64,000 nucleotides of DNA from DASRDR01 sp963812945 [NCBI: uncultured Candidatus Rokubacteria bacterium] (GTDB lineage: Bacteria > Methylomirabilota > Methylomirabilia > Rokubacteriales). Below the pieces are notes generated by a model. The model ran no database searches and was not told the origin of the DNA. It worked only from the letters and a program-made list of their open reading frames with translations. Where the stretch lies: NCBI GenBank assembly GCA_963812945.1, contig CAWEXD010000008.1:1426001-1490000 (forward strand), read 5' to 3'. Shown one piece after another: positions 18,668 to 27,441 of this stretch (its first letter is position 1; the number at the start of each line of letters is the position of its first letter). Made by a program: the position numbers and the translations under genes.

Positions 18668-19956
18668 CTCGCAGCGCACGCTCGAAGCCTGTGGGCGGCG
18701 TCGTCAGGTACGTCTTCATGGCGGCGGCCTTCGTGCTGACGGCCTATCTGGTCTGGGGACTGCGCAGCTTGATCGTGCCGGCAGCCGTGGGCGGTCTCCT
18801 CGCGTACATTTGTCGGCCCGTCGTCGCGCGCCTCGAGCGATGGTGGATACCCCGCGGCCTGGCGGTCGGGCTCCTGCTCATCATGTTCAGCGTGGCCGGG
18901 CTCATCACCGCGAGTAGCCTCCGCGCCGCCATGCCGAGCGAGACCGATGCGCTGGACCTGCGGGTTCGCGCGCTGTACGCGCTGCACGATCGCTACGGGG
19001 CGCTGATGGGACGCGACCCATCGGGGACGGGAGGCAATTCCCTCTACCGGCTGGCGAACCGCGATCTCGACCCGTTGGTGGATCGCGTCAGTGAACTCCT
19101 GGCCTTAACAGCCGAGGAACGCGCGCTGTTCCTCGCGTCACACGCGCGGGACGCCGACGCGGCATCAGGTCGATCAAAGCGCCTGCTTGAGTATGAGCGA
19201 GCCAATGCACAGGGGCTCGAGATGCGGGGCCGCCGGACGGGGCCGGGTGAGCCGGACCCGACGGCGTCCGCCGACGCCCCGCAGAACCCCCGGCCGACCG
19301 CTGGGGCGCGGGGCGGGGCGGCCGGGCTCGGCCACATTCTGTCGAGCTGGATGATCATGCCCTTGCTCTTTCTGTTCCTCCTGCGCGATACCGGCGACAT
19401 CAAACGCGGCCTGCTCAGCGCCGTGCCGAATCGGCTCTTCGAGCCCGCCCTCGCCGTGCTGGCCGATGCCGACGAGACGCTGGGCGGGTACGTGCGCGGC
19501 ATCTTCCTCGAGTGCTGTGCGCTGGGGTTGACCGTCATGGTGATGCTCACCCTCGTCGGCGTCCCGCTCAGGTGGGCGATCGCGATCGGGGTCTTTACGG
19601 GCGCCACCAACGTGATTCCGTACATGGGCTTCGCCGCGGCGTTGCTGGGGAGCCTCGGCTATGCGCTGCTGGCCGAGGAGCTCCACCCGCTGCTGCCGTT
19701 CGTGACGGCGGACACCTTCGCCCTCTGGGTCGTCGTGGCCGTGGCTGTCGCGGAGCTGCTGAAGAACATCGTCTACGAGCCCATCCTGCTCGGCGGAGCC
19801 GTCAACCTTCATCCGGTCGTGGTGGTGATCGGGGTCGTGGGCGGCGGCATCCTGTTCGGCCCCGCCGGGATGTTCCTGGCGATTCCGACGATCACGATCG
19901 CCAACGTCATCGTCGCCAGCACGGCCAGAAACCTCAAAGCGTACGGGGTGGTCTAG
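18664..19956 (+). CDS. AI-2E/PerM-family transporter
   Basis: This 430-residue protein has two N-terminal membrane helices (YVFMAAAFVLTAYLVWGL and the following RGLAVGLLLIMFSVAGL), a long soluble insertion (about residues 85-220), and five or six C-terminal helices with the family text FTGATNVIPYMGFAAALLGS and EPILLGGAVNLHPVVVVIGV. Family members export small molecules (AI-2 in E. coli TqsA; ions or others elsewhere). The soluble part is longer than usual and rich in Arg, Gly and Pro toward its end. The GTG start overlaps the stop of the CNB gene, so the two proteins should be made together. Confidence 0.85.
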   Translation: MTRSARSKPVGGVVRYVFMAAAFVLTAYLVWGLRSLIVPAAVGGLLAYICRPVVARLERWWIPRGLAVGLLLIMFSVAGLITASSLRAAMPSETDALDLRVRALYALHDRYGALMGRDPSGTGGNSLYRLANRDLDPLVDRVSELLALTAEERALFLASHARDADAASGRSKRLLEYERANAQGLEMRGRRTGPGEPDPTASADAPQNPRPTAGARGGAAGLGHILSSWMIMPLLFLFLLRDTGDIKRGLLSAVPNRLFEPALAVLADADETLGGYVRGIFLECCALGLTVMVMLTLVGVPLRWAIAIGVFTGATNVIPYMGFAAALLGSLGYALLAEELHPLLPFVTADTFALWVVVAVAVAELLKNIVYEPILLGGAVNLHPVVVVIGVVGGGILFGPAGMFLAIPTITIANVIVASTARNLKAYGVV

Positions 19957-20163
19957 TGACGCAAACGCCCGCCTCGCGCGGAGCCGGCAGCACCGTCTGA
20001 GCGCCCAGGCGACACCTATCAACTTCAGGGCCCCTGGTTGAGGTGGATTTGAAAGGTTTGAGTCCCGATCACTGAGTGCGCGTGAGACGAGACTTGGCAT
20101 GGTCTGCAGTTTGAGTCCCGTGTCCTTGTTCGGAACTAAACAGCGCGTAAGTTCCTGAGTTAA

Positions 20164-20179
20164 CCCTGATCCGAAAATA
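20164..20179 (+). repeat. Left inverted repeat of the IS1380-family element
   Basis: CCCTGATCCGAAAATA, identical as reverse complement to 21659-21674. TTAA lies immediately outside. Confidence 0.9.
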
Positions 20180-20181
20180 AC

Positions 20182-21555
20182 TCACGCGACGAGAGCATGG
20201 GCCACCCGATCGTAGAGCGCTTCGGTTGCGGGATTCTGGGTGAGGCGCAGAACCTGGCGCCCGTCGATGCGCGCCAGGCGGCCAGCGCGAGCGATCAGCA
20301 GGAAGCGCAGGGTGCGCATGCTCCGGAAGGCGAAGGCGTAGGTCCGCTTCCGCGAGCGGGACTTGGCCGTGGCGGTCGTCTGGAGCTGGAAGCTGCGCAG
20401 CAAGTTATGGGCGAGGACGCTCAGGTGTTGCCACGCGCTGTTCGCCCCGTAGTGGTGCGTGGGCACGACGTCGAAGGCGAACTCGCCCTTGAGTTCCCCG
20501 TACGTCTTCTCCTGGGCGCCGCGCCCCGCGATGAACGCCCAGAGCGCGGCCGGGGCGAGGGCCTTGTTCGTCGTCACCGCCGAGTACTCGAAATGCCCGT
20601 CGTCGGGGGAGAAGAGATCGAGCTGGAAGTTCTTGCGCGTCGGGTGGCCGACCTGCTTCCGGTAGACAACCACCCGGAGGGTCAGGTCCCAGGGTTCCAG
20701 TCGCAGCTGGGTCTCGAAGGCGCTGACCTGGGCGGTGATCCGGATCCAGTGGCGTTGGGCCGCGACCAGGGCCTTGAGCCCGACCCACTTCCAGAACCCG
20801 ACCTTGATCGCGTACTCGCAGCCTTCGCGAGCCAGGAGGGTGAGGATCTTCTCCTGGAAAAAGGCCGCGTCCATGCGGAATTCCAGCGGGAGGCTCCGGC
20901 CGAAGCGCTCGCGGAGCTCGTGGATCAGCTCGCGAAGGAACCGGGCGGCCCCGCGGCTGTCGTGCACGTTTCCCGGCCGGTTCTTCAGCCGCAGGATGTG
21001 CCCGGTCTGGGCGAGATGGGCCAGCAGAGGATAGTAGCTGGGGTCCTTCTTGAAATGGGGATTATAGCCGCGGAAGGCCCAGGCCACCGTGTTCCCCGTG
21101 CGGACCACGGTGCCGTCGACATCGATCGTCAGCCGCGGCAGATCGAGCCGCTCGAGCTGCTCATACAGGAGCTCGCTGTTCAGGGTGATGAGCGCCTGCA
21201 GGGCTTCCTGGGTGAACTGCCTGAGCCAGTTGGCCACGGTGCGGTCGGTCGGGATGCGCGCCAGCCCGCAGAGCCGAGCCACCAGCGGGTCGTGGGCCAG
21301 ATACCGCAGGTGTTCGAGACGCCGAGCGCCGACCACGATCAGCGCGATGACCAGGCACACCAGCCGGCCCGCGCCGTAGTCGCCCCCGAGCCCGTACCCG
21401 CTGAATGCCTGACGAATCCGGCGGTGCAACCCGAGCAGGCCGAAGTACCGGCGCAGCAGCTCCAGACCCCCGTACGAGGTCAGCTGCTGGGGGACGAACT
21501 CGATGGACAGATCGGCCTTGACGACGCGGCGCAAGCTCGCTACCGTCAACCTCAT
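20182..21555 (-). CDS. IS1380-family transposase
   Basis: This 457-residue DDE transposase has the catalytic acidic residues in LTIDVDGTVVRTGN and EFRMDAAFFQEK, with the glutamate in EKTYGELKGEFAFDVVPTHH, a family hallmark. The start is taken as the ATG at 21555 (MRLTVASLRRVV); the frame is open to 21633, but that extension lies toward the terminal repeat. The frame is uninterrupted and fills the element, so the enzyme is probably functional. Confidence 0.92.
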   Translation of the reverse strand: MRLTVASLRRVVKADLSIEFVPQQLTSYGGLELLRRYFGLLGLHRRIRQAFSGYGLGGDYGAGRLVCLVIALIVVGARRLEHLRYLAHDPLVARLCGLARIPTDRTVANWLRQFTQEALQALITLNSELLYEQLERLDLPRLTIDVDGTVVRTGNTVAWAFRGYNPHFKKDPSYYPLLAHLAQTGHILRLKNRPGNVHDSRGAARFLRELIHELRERFGRSLPLEFRMDAAFFQEKILTLLAREGCEYAIKVGFWKWVGLKALVAAQRHWIRITAQVSAFETQLRLEPWDLTLRVVVYRKQVGHPTRKNFQLDLFSPDDGHFEYSAVTTNKALAPAALWAFIAGRGAQEKTYGELKGEFAFDVVPTHHYGANSAWQHLSVLAHNLLRSFQLQTTATAKSRSRKRTYAFAFRSMRTLRFLLIARAGRLARIDGRQVLRLTQNPATEALYDRVAHALVA

Positions 21556-21658
21556 CAGAAGGGCCTCCCGTGCGCGAGGGTGAACGTGGGTGCGTTCTCC
21601 CTTATGAGCGCATCGGAGGCCCTTTTGATTCATCCCGATCGCACTTTCACGTCCTGGC

Positions 21659-21674
21659 TATTTTCGGATCAGGG
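21659..21674 (-). repeat. Right inverted repeat of the IS1380-family element
   Basis: Reverse complement of the left end. TTAA follows at 21675-21678. Confidence 0.9.
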
Positions 21675-21678
21675 TTAA

Positions 21679-22067
21679 CTGGCGAAAGCGTGATCGCGAC
21701 TCAAGCACGGGTTCGCATCCCGTTGGAGACACCATCCACTCACGCTGGGACTTGGATTCCTCGAGTGCGCGAAGGTCAAACGCCCCTTCGGAACGTGGCA
21801 CACTTGGCGATCGAGGGACAGAAGTCGTAGTCGGCGCCGGACCCGGATTCAGGCGCCGCCGTCTCGCAGAGCCGCTCGCGCCAAGGCGAGGCGTTGCGCT
21901 TCCACGCGCGCATGCTGCGCCTGGGCGCGCGCCACGAGGTGGAGCCGGCGCCCGCGGAGGTCCAGCGGGGCGCGCTCGGTACCGCTCCTCGGCCAGCGTC
22001 CCGATCGTCCCCTTCTGACCGCGACCACTCTCACTCACCGAGTCATGCGGCTTGCCGCCTCCGGCTG
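21679..22067. other. Gap between IS element and Liv cluster
   Basis: About 390 bases with no gene I can support. One minus-strand frame (21849-22034) ends in a helix-like stretch (LDLRGRRLHLVARAQAQHA) and could be the tail of a gene truncated by the insertion, but it has no recognisable family. Confidence 0.35.
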
Positions 22068-22832
22068 CTAGAGCGCCGCGTCGCCCAGGAAGATGCGCTT
22101 CACCTCGGGCGACTGGAGCAGCTCGCTCGACGGACCGCTCAGGATCGTGCGGCCGGACTCCAGCACGTAGCCGCGGTCGGCCAGCCGGAGCGCCAGCTCC
22201 ACGTTCTGCTCGATGAAGACCACGCCGATGCCCTCCTCGTCGCGGATGCGTACGATGAGGCGGCCGATGTCCTCCACGATCCGGGGCGCCAGCCCGAGGA
22301 ACGGCTCGTCGACCATCAGCAGGCGGGGCCGGGCCATGAGGCCCCGCGCGATCGCGACCATCTGCTGCTCGCCCCCCGACAGCGTGTGGGCCAGCTGGGC
22401 GCGCCGGGCCCGCACGACCGGGAACAGCGTCTCGACGCGCGCGAGCGTCTCCGCGCGATGGGGACGCGCCCGGGGATTGTGGGCACCGAGCAGCACGTTG
22501 TCGAGCACGGTCAGGTAGGGGAAGAGCCGCCGCCGCTCCAGCACGTGCGCGATGCCGTGGCCCGCCGCGCGGTGCGCCGGCATCCCGTCGATGCGCTGGT
22601 CGAGGAACGTGATGCGCCCGGCGCGCGGCCGGATGAGCCCGGAGATCGTGTTCATGAGCGTGGACTTCCCGGCGCCGTTCGGGCCGAGCACGCAGACGAT
22701 CTCACCCGGCTCCACGCGGAGCTCGGCGCCCCAGAGGACCTGGAAGTCGCCGTAGGCGACGTCGAGCCCCGTGACGGTCAGCAGGGGAGGAGCCGCCGGG
22801 GACGGCCCGGGCGCCGCCGACGACGCGCTCAT
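22068..22832 (-). CDS. livF: Branched-chain amino-acid-type ABC transporter ATPase LivF
   Basis: This 254-residue ABC ATPase has Walker A GPNGAGKST, the LivF text ALNTISG-like TLMNTISGLIRPRAG, signature LSGGEQQ, Walker B RLLMVDEPFLGLAP and the switch histidine replaced by FIEQN, as is usual for LivF. It powers import with LivG through permeases LivH and LivM. Its ATG overlaps the LivG stop by four bases (ATGA), so it is the last gene of a tightly coupled operon. A short Ala/Pro-rich N-terminus precedes the domain. Confidence 0.93.
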   Translation of the reverse strand: MSASSAAPGPSPAAPPLLTVTGLDVAYGDFQVLWGAELRVEPGEIVCVLGPNGAGKSTLMNTISGLIRPRAGRITFLDQRIDGMPAHRAAGHGIAHVLERRRLFPYLTVLDNVLLGAHNPRARPHRAETLARVETLFPVVRARRAQLAHTLSGGEQQMVAIARGLMARPRLLMVDEPFLGLAPRIVEDIGRLIVRIRDEEGIGVVFIEQNVELALRLADRGYVLESGRTILSGPSSELLQSPEVKRIFLGDAAL

Positions 22833-23551
22833 GCGAGGTACGCCCGGCCCAGATAGGCCTCCACGACCCGCGGGTCGCGCGCGATCGCGTCGGGCGGCCC
22901 GTCGGCGATGACCTCGCCCAGGTGGAGCGCGACGATGCGCTGGGCCACCGCTGTGATCACGCGCATGTTGTGCTCGATCACCAGGAGCGTGAGGCCGCCC
23001 GCGTGGAGATCCCGCACGAGCCGCACCAGGTCCGGGATCGTCCGCTGGTCCACGCCGCCGGTCACCTCGTCGAGGAGCAGGATGCGCGGCTCGGTGGCGA
23101 GAGCCCGCGCCAGCTCGAGCCGTTTCCGCTGGCCGGTGGAAAGCGTCCGGGCGTGGGCGTCGGTCTTGTCGGCCAGCCCCACCCGCTCGACCAGCGCGCG
23201 CGCCCGCTCGCGCGCGTGCCGGACGTCCCGCGTGCGCGTCAGCGCGCCGACCATGACGTTGTCGAGCACGCTGAGCCCCTGGAACGGGCGGAGCTTCTGG
23301 AAGGTCCGCGCCACGCCGCGCCGGCACACCACGTCCGGCGCGAGCCCGGTGAGCCGCGCCCCGTCGAGCCGCACCTCGCCCTCGTCGGGGCGGTAGAACC
23401 CGGTGATGATCTCGAAGAGCGTCGACTTGCCCGCCCCGTTCGGCCCGATGATCCCGACCAGCTCGCCCGGCCTCACGTCGAAGGTGATGGAGCGGTTCGC
23501 CACGACGCCCCCGAACCGCTTCGAGACGCCGGCGACGGACAGGAGGCTCAT
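22829..23551 (-). CDS. livG: Branched-chain amino-acid-type ABC transporter ATPase LivG
   Basis: This 240-residue ATPase begins at the ATG at 23551, overlapping the LivM stop by four bases (ATGA). It has Walker A GPNGAGKST, the LivG-type ARTFQKLRPFQGLSVLDNVM, a signature LSTGQRK, Walker B ILLLDEVTGGVDQ and the VIEHNM switch. The signature reads STGQ where most ABC proteins have SGGQ, but LivG proteins often have LSTGQ or LSYGQ. A longer open frame upstream to 24301 overlaps LivM and is not real. Confidence 0.93.
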   Translation of the reverse strand: MSLLSVAGVSKRFGGVVANRSITFDVRPGELVGIIGPNGAGKSTLFEIITGFYRPDEGEVRLDGARLTGLAPDVVCRRGVARTFQKLRPFQGLSVLDNVMVGALTRTRDVRHARERARALVERVGLADKTDAHARTLSTGQRKRLELARALATEPRILLLDEVTGGVDQRTIPDLVRLVRDLHAGGLTLLVIEHNMRVITAVAQRIVALHLGEVIADGPPDAIARDPRVVEAYLGRAYLA

Positions 23552-24522
23552 GAGGCGGCCCGCGCGCCGGCGCGCCGGCGGCCGCGCTCCTCGATCCACC
23601 CGACGAGACCGTGGGGGGCCCATCGCGCCATCACGATCAGCGCGCAGCCGTACACGATGAGGTAGATCCCGACGAGCCCGCCGCCGATCCCTCCGAACTG
23701 GGCGCGCAGGAACGTCTCCACGGTCGTCACGAGGGCCGCGCCCAGGAAGGGCCCGAGCGACGTGCCCAGCCCGCCGATGATCGCCGCCAGGGCGAACCGG
23801 ATCGACAGGTCCACCGAGAACACGTAGAAGGGGTCGACGAACCCGACGTACTGCGCCCAGAGCGCGCCGCCGGCGGCCGTCAGGGCCGCGCTCACGGCGA
23901 TCGCGGCGACCTTCAGCCACCGGGCGGGGACGCCGAGGGACAGGGCCGCGTCCTCGTCCTCGCGCACCGCCACGAGCTGGTACCCGCGGCGCGAGCGGTC
24001 CAGGTAGCGCTGGACGAGCCAGGCGGACACCGCGAGGCCCAGCACGATCCAGACCCACACCCGCTTGTCCGCGATGCCGAGGGTCCAGAAGCCCGGCCGA
24101 AACGGGACGGGGATGCCCTCGGAGCCGGACGTGAAGCCGCGCCAGCGGCTCCCGACCACCAGCAGCACCTGTGAGAAGGCGATCGTCACCAGCACGAAGT
24201 ACGGGCCACGGAGCCGGTTCGACAGGTACCCGATGACCAGCCCGATGGCCGTGGCCACGACCGCCCCGGCCGCCAGGCCGAACCAGGGCGAGAGCCCCCA
24301 TCGGGTGACGAGGAGCGCAGCGGCGTAGGCGCCCACCCCGAAGAAGGCGGAGTGCCCCAGCGAGATCTGTCCCGCGTAGCCGCCGGCCACGTTCCAGGCC
24401 GCCGCGCTGGCTCCCCAGATCAGGATGAACACGAGGCTGTCCAGCAGGAACGCGTCGCGCACCACGACCGGCGCGAGCCCGGCCAGGCCGAAGAAGACGA
24501 GCGCGGGCATGACGCCACTCAT
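23548..24522 (-). CDS. livM: Branched-chain amino-acid-type ABC permease LivM
   Basis: This 324-residue inner-membrane permease has about ten hydrophobic segments. It carries the LivM motif NVAGGYAGQISLGHSAFFGVGAY in parts (AGQISLGHSAFFG) and the EAA-like loop VREDEDAALSLGV. The C-terminus is Arg-rich and cytoplasmic. It pairs with LivH to form the channel. It begins 13 bases after the LivH stop and overlaps LivG. Confidence 0.93.
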   Translation of the reverse strand: MSGVMPALVFFGLAGLAPVVVRDAFLLDSLVFILIWGASAAAWNVAGGYAGQISLGHSAFFGVGAYAAALLVTRWGLSPWFGLAAGAVVATAIGLVIGYLSNRLRGPYFVLVTIAFSQVLLVVGSRWRGFTSGSEGIPVPFRPGFWTLGIADKRVWVWIVLGLAVSAWLVQRYLDRSRRGYQLVAVREDEDAALSLGVPARWLKVAAIAVSAALTAAGGALWAQYVGFVDPFYVFSVDLSIRFALAAIIGGLGTSLGPFLGAALVTTVETFLRAQFGGIGGGLVGIYLIVYGCALIVMARWAPHGLVGWIEERGRRRAGARAAS

Positions 24523-24535
24523 CGCCGGGCCGGGA

Positions 24536-25432
24536 TCACGTGCCGAAGAGCTCGGCCCCGCGCTGGCCGAACAGCCCGGCGGGCCGCACGACGAGGATGG
24601 CGATGAACAGGAGCAGGTACAGCACCTCCTTCCACGCCGTGCCGATGACGTAGGAGCCGATCACCTCGACCGCGGCGACGATCAGCGCGGCGATCAGCGC
24701 CCCGGCCATGTCGCCGAGGCCCCCCAGCACGACCGCGACGTACGCGATCAGGACGAACTGGAGCCCGACGGTCGGGTACACGGGATAGATCGGCGCGAGC
24801 AGCACGCCGGCCGCGCCCACGCTCGCGATCCCCACCGCCCAGGTGATCGCGTAGACGCGGTCGGTGTCGATGCCCATGAGCGCCGAGGCCGGCCTGTCCT
24901 GCGCCGTCGCCCGCATGACCTTCCCCGTGTACGACCAGCGCATGAACGCGAAGAGCCCCGCGGTGAGGACGACCGCCACCCCGAACGCGACGATCTGCGC
25001 CACGTTGAACGCGGCGCCGCCGATCCGCACGACGACCGCGTAGTAGTCCGTGCGCACGAATCGGGCGTCGGCGGTCCAGAGCACGAGCGCCAGGTTCTGC
25101 AACGCGACCGACAGGCCGACCGTCGTGAACACCTGCACGTTGTGCGAGGCGTGGAGGATCGGGCGCATGACCGCGCGGTAGCTCACCCAGCCGAGGGCGA
25201 ACCAGAGCGGCAGCGACACGATCAGCGTGAGGTACGGATCGAAGCCGAGCAGCGCGAACGCCCAGAAGGCGAGGAACATGCCGAGCATGAGGAACTCGCC
25301 ATGCGCGAAGTTCACGACGCGCATCACGCCGAAAATGAGCGTGAGGCCGACGGCGATGAGCGCGTAGATGCCCCCGAGGAGGAGCGTCGAGACGATGAGC
25401 TGCGGGATCACGTGCACGTCAGGCGACAGCAC
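24536..25432 (-). CDS. livH: Branched-chain amino-acid-type ABC permease LivH
   Basis: This 298-residue permease has the LivH pattern LLLGGIYALIAVGLTLIFGVM and NFAHGEFLMLGMFL, the loop RATAQDRPASALMGID and a late VLGGLGDMAGALIAAL. The GTG at 25432 falls inside the 13-bp hairpin at 25432-25460; GTG codons at 25417 and 25411 are alternative starts that leave the hairpin outside the gene. No good ribosome-binding site is seen for any of them, so translation may depend on the structure or on coupling. Confidence 0.92.
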   Translation of the reverse strand: MLSPDVHVIPQLIVSTLLLGGIYALIAVGLTLIFGVMRVVNFAHGEFLMLGMFLAFWAFALLGFDPYLTLIVSLPLWFALGWVSYRAVMRPILHASHNVQVFTTVGLSVALQNLALVLWTADARFVRTDYYAVVVRIGGAAFNVAQIVAFGVAVVLTAGLFAFMRWSYTGKVMRATAQDRPASALMGIDTDRVYAITWAVGIASVGAAGVLLAPIYPVYPTVGLQFVLIAYVAVVLGGLGDMAGALIAALIVAAVEVIGSYVIGTAWKEVLYLLLFIAILVVRPAGLFGQRGAELFGT

Positions 25433-25460
25433 GACGCCCCGGGACGATCCCGGGGCGTCG
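25432..25460. promoter_or_regulatory. 13-bp perfect hairpin between binding-protein and permease genes
   Basis: CGACGCCCCGGGA pairs with TCCCGGGGCGTCG around a 3-base centre CGA. It sits in the 59-base gap after the binding-protein gene and touches the annotated LivH start. Such stems between binding-protein and permease genes often act as attenuators or protect the upstream mRNA, giving excess binding protein. Confidence 0.6.
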
Positions 25461-25491
25461 CGTCATCGGGCCGGGGCCGGGGCCCGGGCCG

Positions 25492-26763
25492 CTACTTCCG
25501 CTGGTCCCAGGGGCCGAGCGGGATCCACTTCGCGCGATTCGTCGTGAACTCCTCGGGCCAGACGGTGACGAGCGAGCCGCCCTGCCACTGCAGCATGTAG
25601 TGCTGCACGCGGGCGTTGGAGTTCTGGCCCGTCTCGTCGAACTTCACACCCCAGCCGTTGAGCGCCGAGCCGATCGGCAAGTCCAAGGACATGACGGCCG
25701 CGCGGAACTTCTCGAGGTCGTCGGTCTTGGCGGCGTCGAGCGCGAGCTTCAAGACCCAGAGGCCGCCGCCGGCGAGCTGATGCCCGCCCGCCAGCACGTC
25801 CGAGCCCGTCTTGGCCTTCACGGCCTCGCGGAACGCGCGCTCGATCTGCTGGCCCTCCGGCCGGAACTTCTCCATGATCAGGCCCGGGCCGGGCTCGGAC
25901 AGGGCGAAGGGCCCGTTCGAGTCGTTGCCGAACGCCTTGCCGAAGCCCGGGTTGCCGTACCCGGTCGCGCCGGCGTGCACGACGGCCTTGACGTCGAAGT
26001 TCTGCTCCCGCGCCTGGCGCCAGAAGAGGATCGCGTCCTGGTCCCGCGAGATGTGATGCAGGATGTCCGGGTTCGCGGCCTTCAGCTTGAGGATGATCGG
26101 GGTGAGGTCGTTCGTCGTGAACGTGTAGTACTCGGGCCCCACCTCCTGCATGCCGAACTCCTGCTTGGCGCGCTGGCGGGCGGACTCGGTCACGCTCTGG
26201 CCGTAGGACGAGTCCTCCGAGAGGTACGCGATCTTGAGCTCGCTCGGCTGCTTGCCCAGGCGGTGCGCCAGGTGCTTGGCGATGAACTCGACGTTGTACC
26301 AGCCGAAGCCGGTGCCGTCGATCTCGGTGCGGAACACGTTCCGGAGATTCCGCCGCGTGAACCGCGGGTCGACGCAGGACGTCTCCCAGTAGATGACGTT
26401 CTGGCGCGACGCCGCCTCGCTGGCCGCGCCGCAGAGGGTGGAGGAGAAGGTCCCGGTGATGATCTTGACGCCCTCCCGCGTGGCCAGCCGCGTCGCCTCG
26501 GAGGTGGCCGCCGTGGGATCGACGGCGTCCCCGGTGGCGAAGACCAGCTTCTTGCCCATCACGCCGCCGAAGCGGGCGTTGATGAGGTCGCGCATGATCT
26601 CGTAGCCCTCGAGATGGAGCTTGCCCTGGACGGCCAGGTTGCCGGTGAGCGGCTCCAGCACCCCGATCTTGTACTCGCCGCTCAGCTGCTGCCCCTGCAC
26701 GAGGCCGGCCCCGAGCAAGAGCCCGACCAGACCCGCCGCGATCGCCAACGTCCTGCCTCTCAT
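25492..26763 (-). CDS. Branched-chain amino-acid-type ABC substrate-binding protein
   Basis: This 423-residue periplasmic protein has a signal peptide (LAIAAGLVGLLLGAGLVQGQ) followed by a Peripla_BP_6 fold: YKIGVLEPLTGNLAVQGK, GTFSSTLCGAASEAA, YLSEDSSYGQ. It captures a small ligand for LivHMGF. The ligand cannot be read from the sequence; relatives in soil lineages bind amino acids, amides or aromatic acids. GAGAGGAGA lies before the ATG. It is the first gene of the five-gene operon. Confidence 0.9.
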   Translation of the reverse strand: MRGRTLAIAAGLVGLLLGAGLVQGQQLSGEYKIGVLEPLTGNLAVQGKLHLEGYEIMRDLINARFGGVMGKKLVFATGDAVDPTAATSEATRLATREGVKIITGTFSSTLCGAASEAASRQNVIYWETSCVDPRFTRRNLRNVFRTEIDGTGFGWYNVEFIAKHLAHRLGKQPSELKIAYLSEDSSYGQSVTESARQRAKQEFGMQEVGPEYYTFTTNDLTPIILKLKAANPDILHHISRDQDAILFWRQAREQNFDVKAVVHAGATGYGNPGFGKAFGNDSNGPFALSEPGPGLIMEKFRPEGQQIERAFREAVKAKTGSDVLAGGHQLAGGGLWVLKLALDAAKTDDLEKFRAAVMSLDLPIGSALNGWGVKFDETGQNSNARVQHYMLQWQGGSLVTVWPEEFTTNRAKWIPLGPWDQRK

Positions 26764-26915
26764 GCCCTGGTTCTCCTCTCGCTTACGTGCCGTGAATGCC
26801 CGCTACCCGGTCCCGCCCGATGACGCAGGGGAGCATGGCGCGACCGAACGGCCAACGTCAAGGGCCGTCGGAGCCGGGCTCGCGGCGCGCGCGCCCCCGC
26901 GCCGGTCCAGGAATG

Positions 26916-27410
26916 CTACGGCTTGACGAGCTGGCCCGAGAACGCCAACCGGCAGAACGAGTCCCCGCTTATCGCGCCCAGCCCGATCGTCACCTGAGAC
27001 CCCGGGTCCGCGTAGATCCGGGTGTTGGTCAGACTCACGATGCCACCGGGCCGGTTCGGGAAGAGCAACAGGGCGAGCGAGTGTGGCACCACCGCGCCCG
27101 CCGTCTGCGCGATGATGTCGGCCACTGGCTGCGCGACGGGGACCACCTCGTCGCTCCCGCACTCGCCGGAGACCTGTTCGATGATCAGACGACGCCCCGC
27201 GGGGACCTGGTGCGTCGGCGGATCGCCCAGGACGCTGCACTTCGCGATACCGCCCGGCCCGTCGCCCGTGCACAGGCGAAAGGCCACGGGCTCGTAGGCC
27301 TCGCGGACCTTGATCCCGTTGACGTCGGCGGGCGCGGGCCCGGCCGCTCCCAGCACCAGGGCCACCGTGGTGAGGACGCTCCCGATGCCGATCGCACGCG
27401 TCGTGTTCAT
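26916..27410 (-). CDS. Predicted secreted protein, unknown
   Basis: This 164-residue protein begins at the ATG at 27410 with AGGAGGTGG upstream and a signal peptide ending GPAPADV. The mature part has four Cys residues (LCTGDG, KCSVLG, GECGSD, FCRLAF), which could form two disulfides in the periplasm or outside the cell, and a β-rich C-terminus (VSLTNTRIYADPGSQVTIG). I recognise no family. The open frame extends over 1.2 kb upstream antisense to the membrane protein and is an artefact. A 20-base repeat (27442-27461) lies 31 bases upstream. Confidence 0.7.
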   Translation of the reverse strand: MNTTRAIGIGSVLTTVALVLGAAGPAPADVNGIKVREAYEPVAFRLCTGDGPGGIAKCSVLGDPPTHQVPAGRRLIIEQVSGECGSDEVVPVAQPVADIIAQTAGAVVPHSLALLLFPNRPGGIVSLTNTRIYADPGSQVTIGLGAISGDSFCRLAFSGQLVKP

Positions 27411-27441
27411 CGTACCACCTCCTGCCGTGTGTTCTGACCCG

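Larger units (their letters stand above)
20164..21674. mobile_element. IS1380-family insertion sequence, complete
   Basis: The 1511-base element starts CCCTGATCCGAAAATA at 20164-20179 and ends with the exact complement at 21659-21674, a 16-bp perfect inverted repeat. TTAA flanks both ends (20160-20163 and 21675-21678), a 4-base target duplication as expected for this family. It carries one transposase gene on the minus strand. Intact ends and gene suggest recent movement. It marks the border between the gene-poor left region and the dense operons to the right. Confidence 0.9.

Noticed and set aside
21707-21723. A tRNA T-arm-like sequence, ACGGG-TTCGCAT-CCCGT, near the IS right flank
   Set aside because: The loop has C where A58 is nearly invariant, and no acceptor, D-arm or anticodon arm can be assembled upstream, where the IS end lies.
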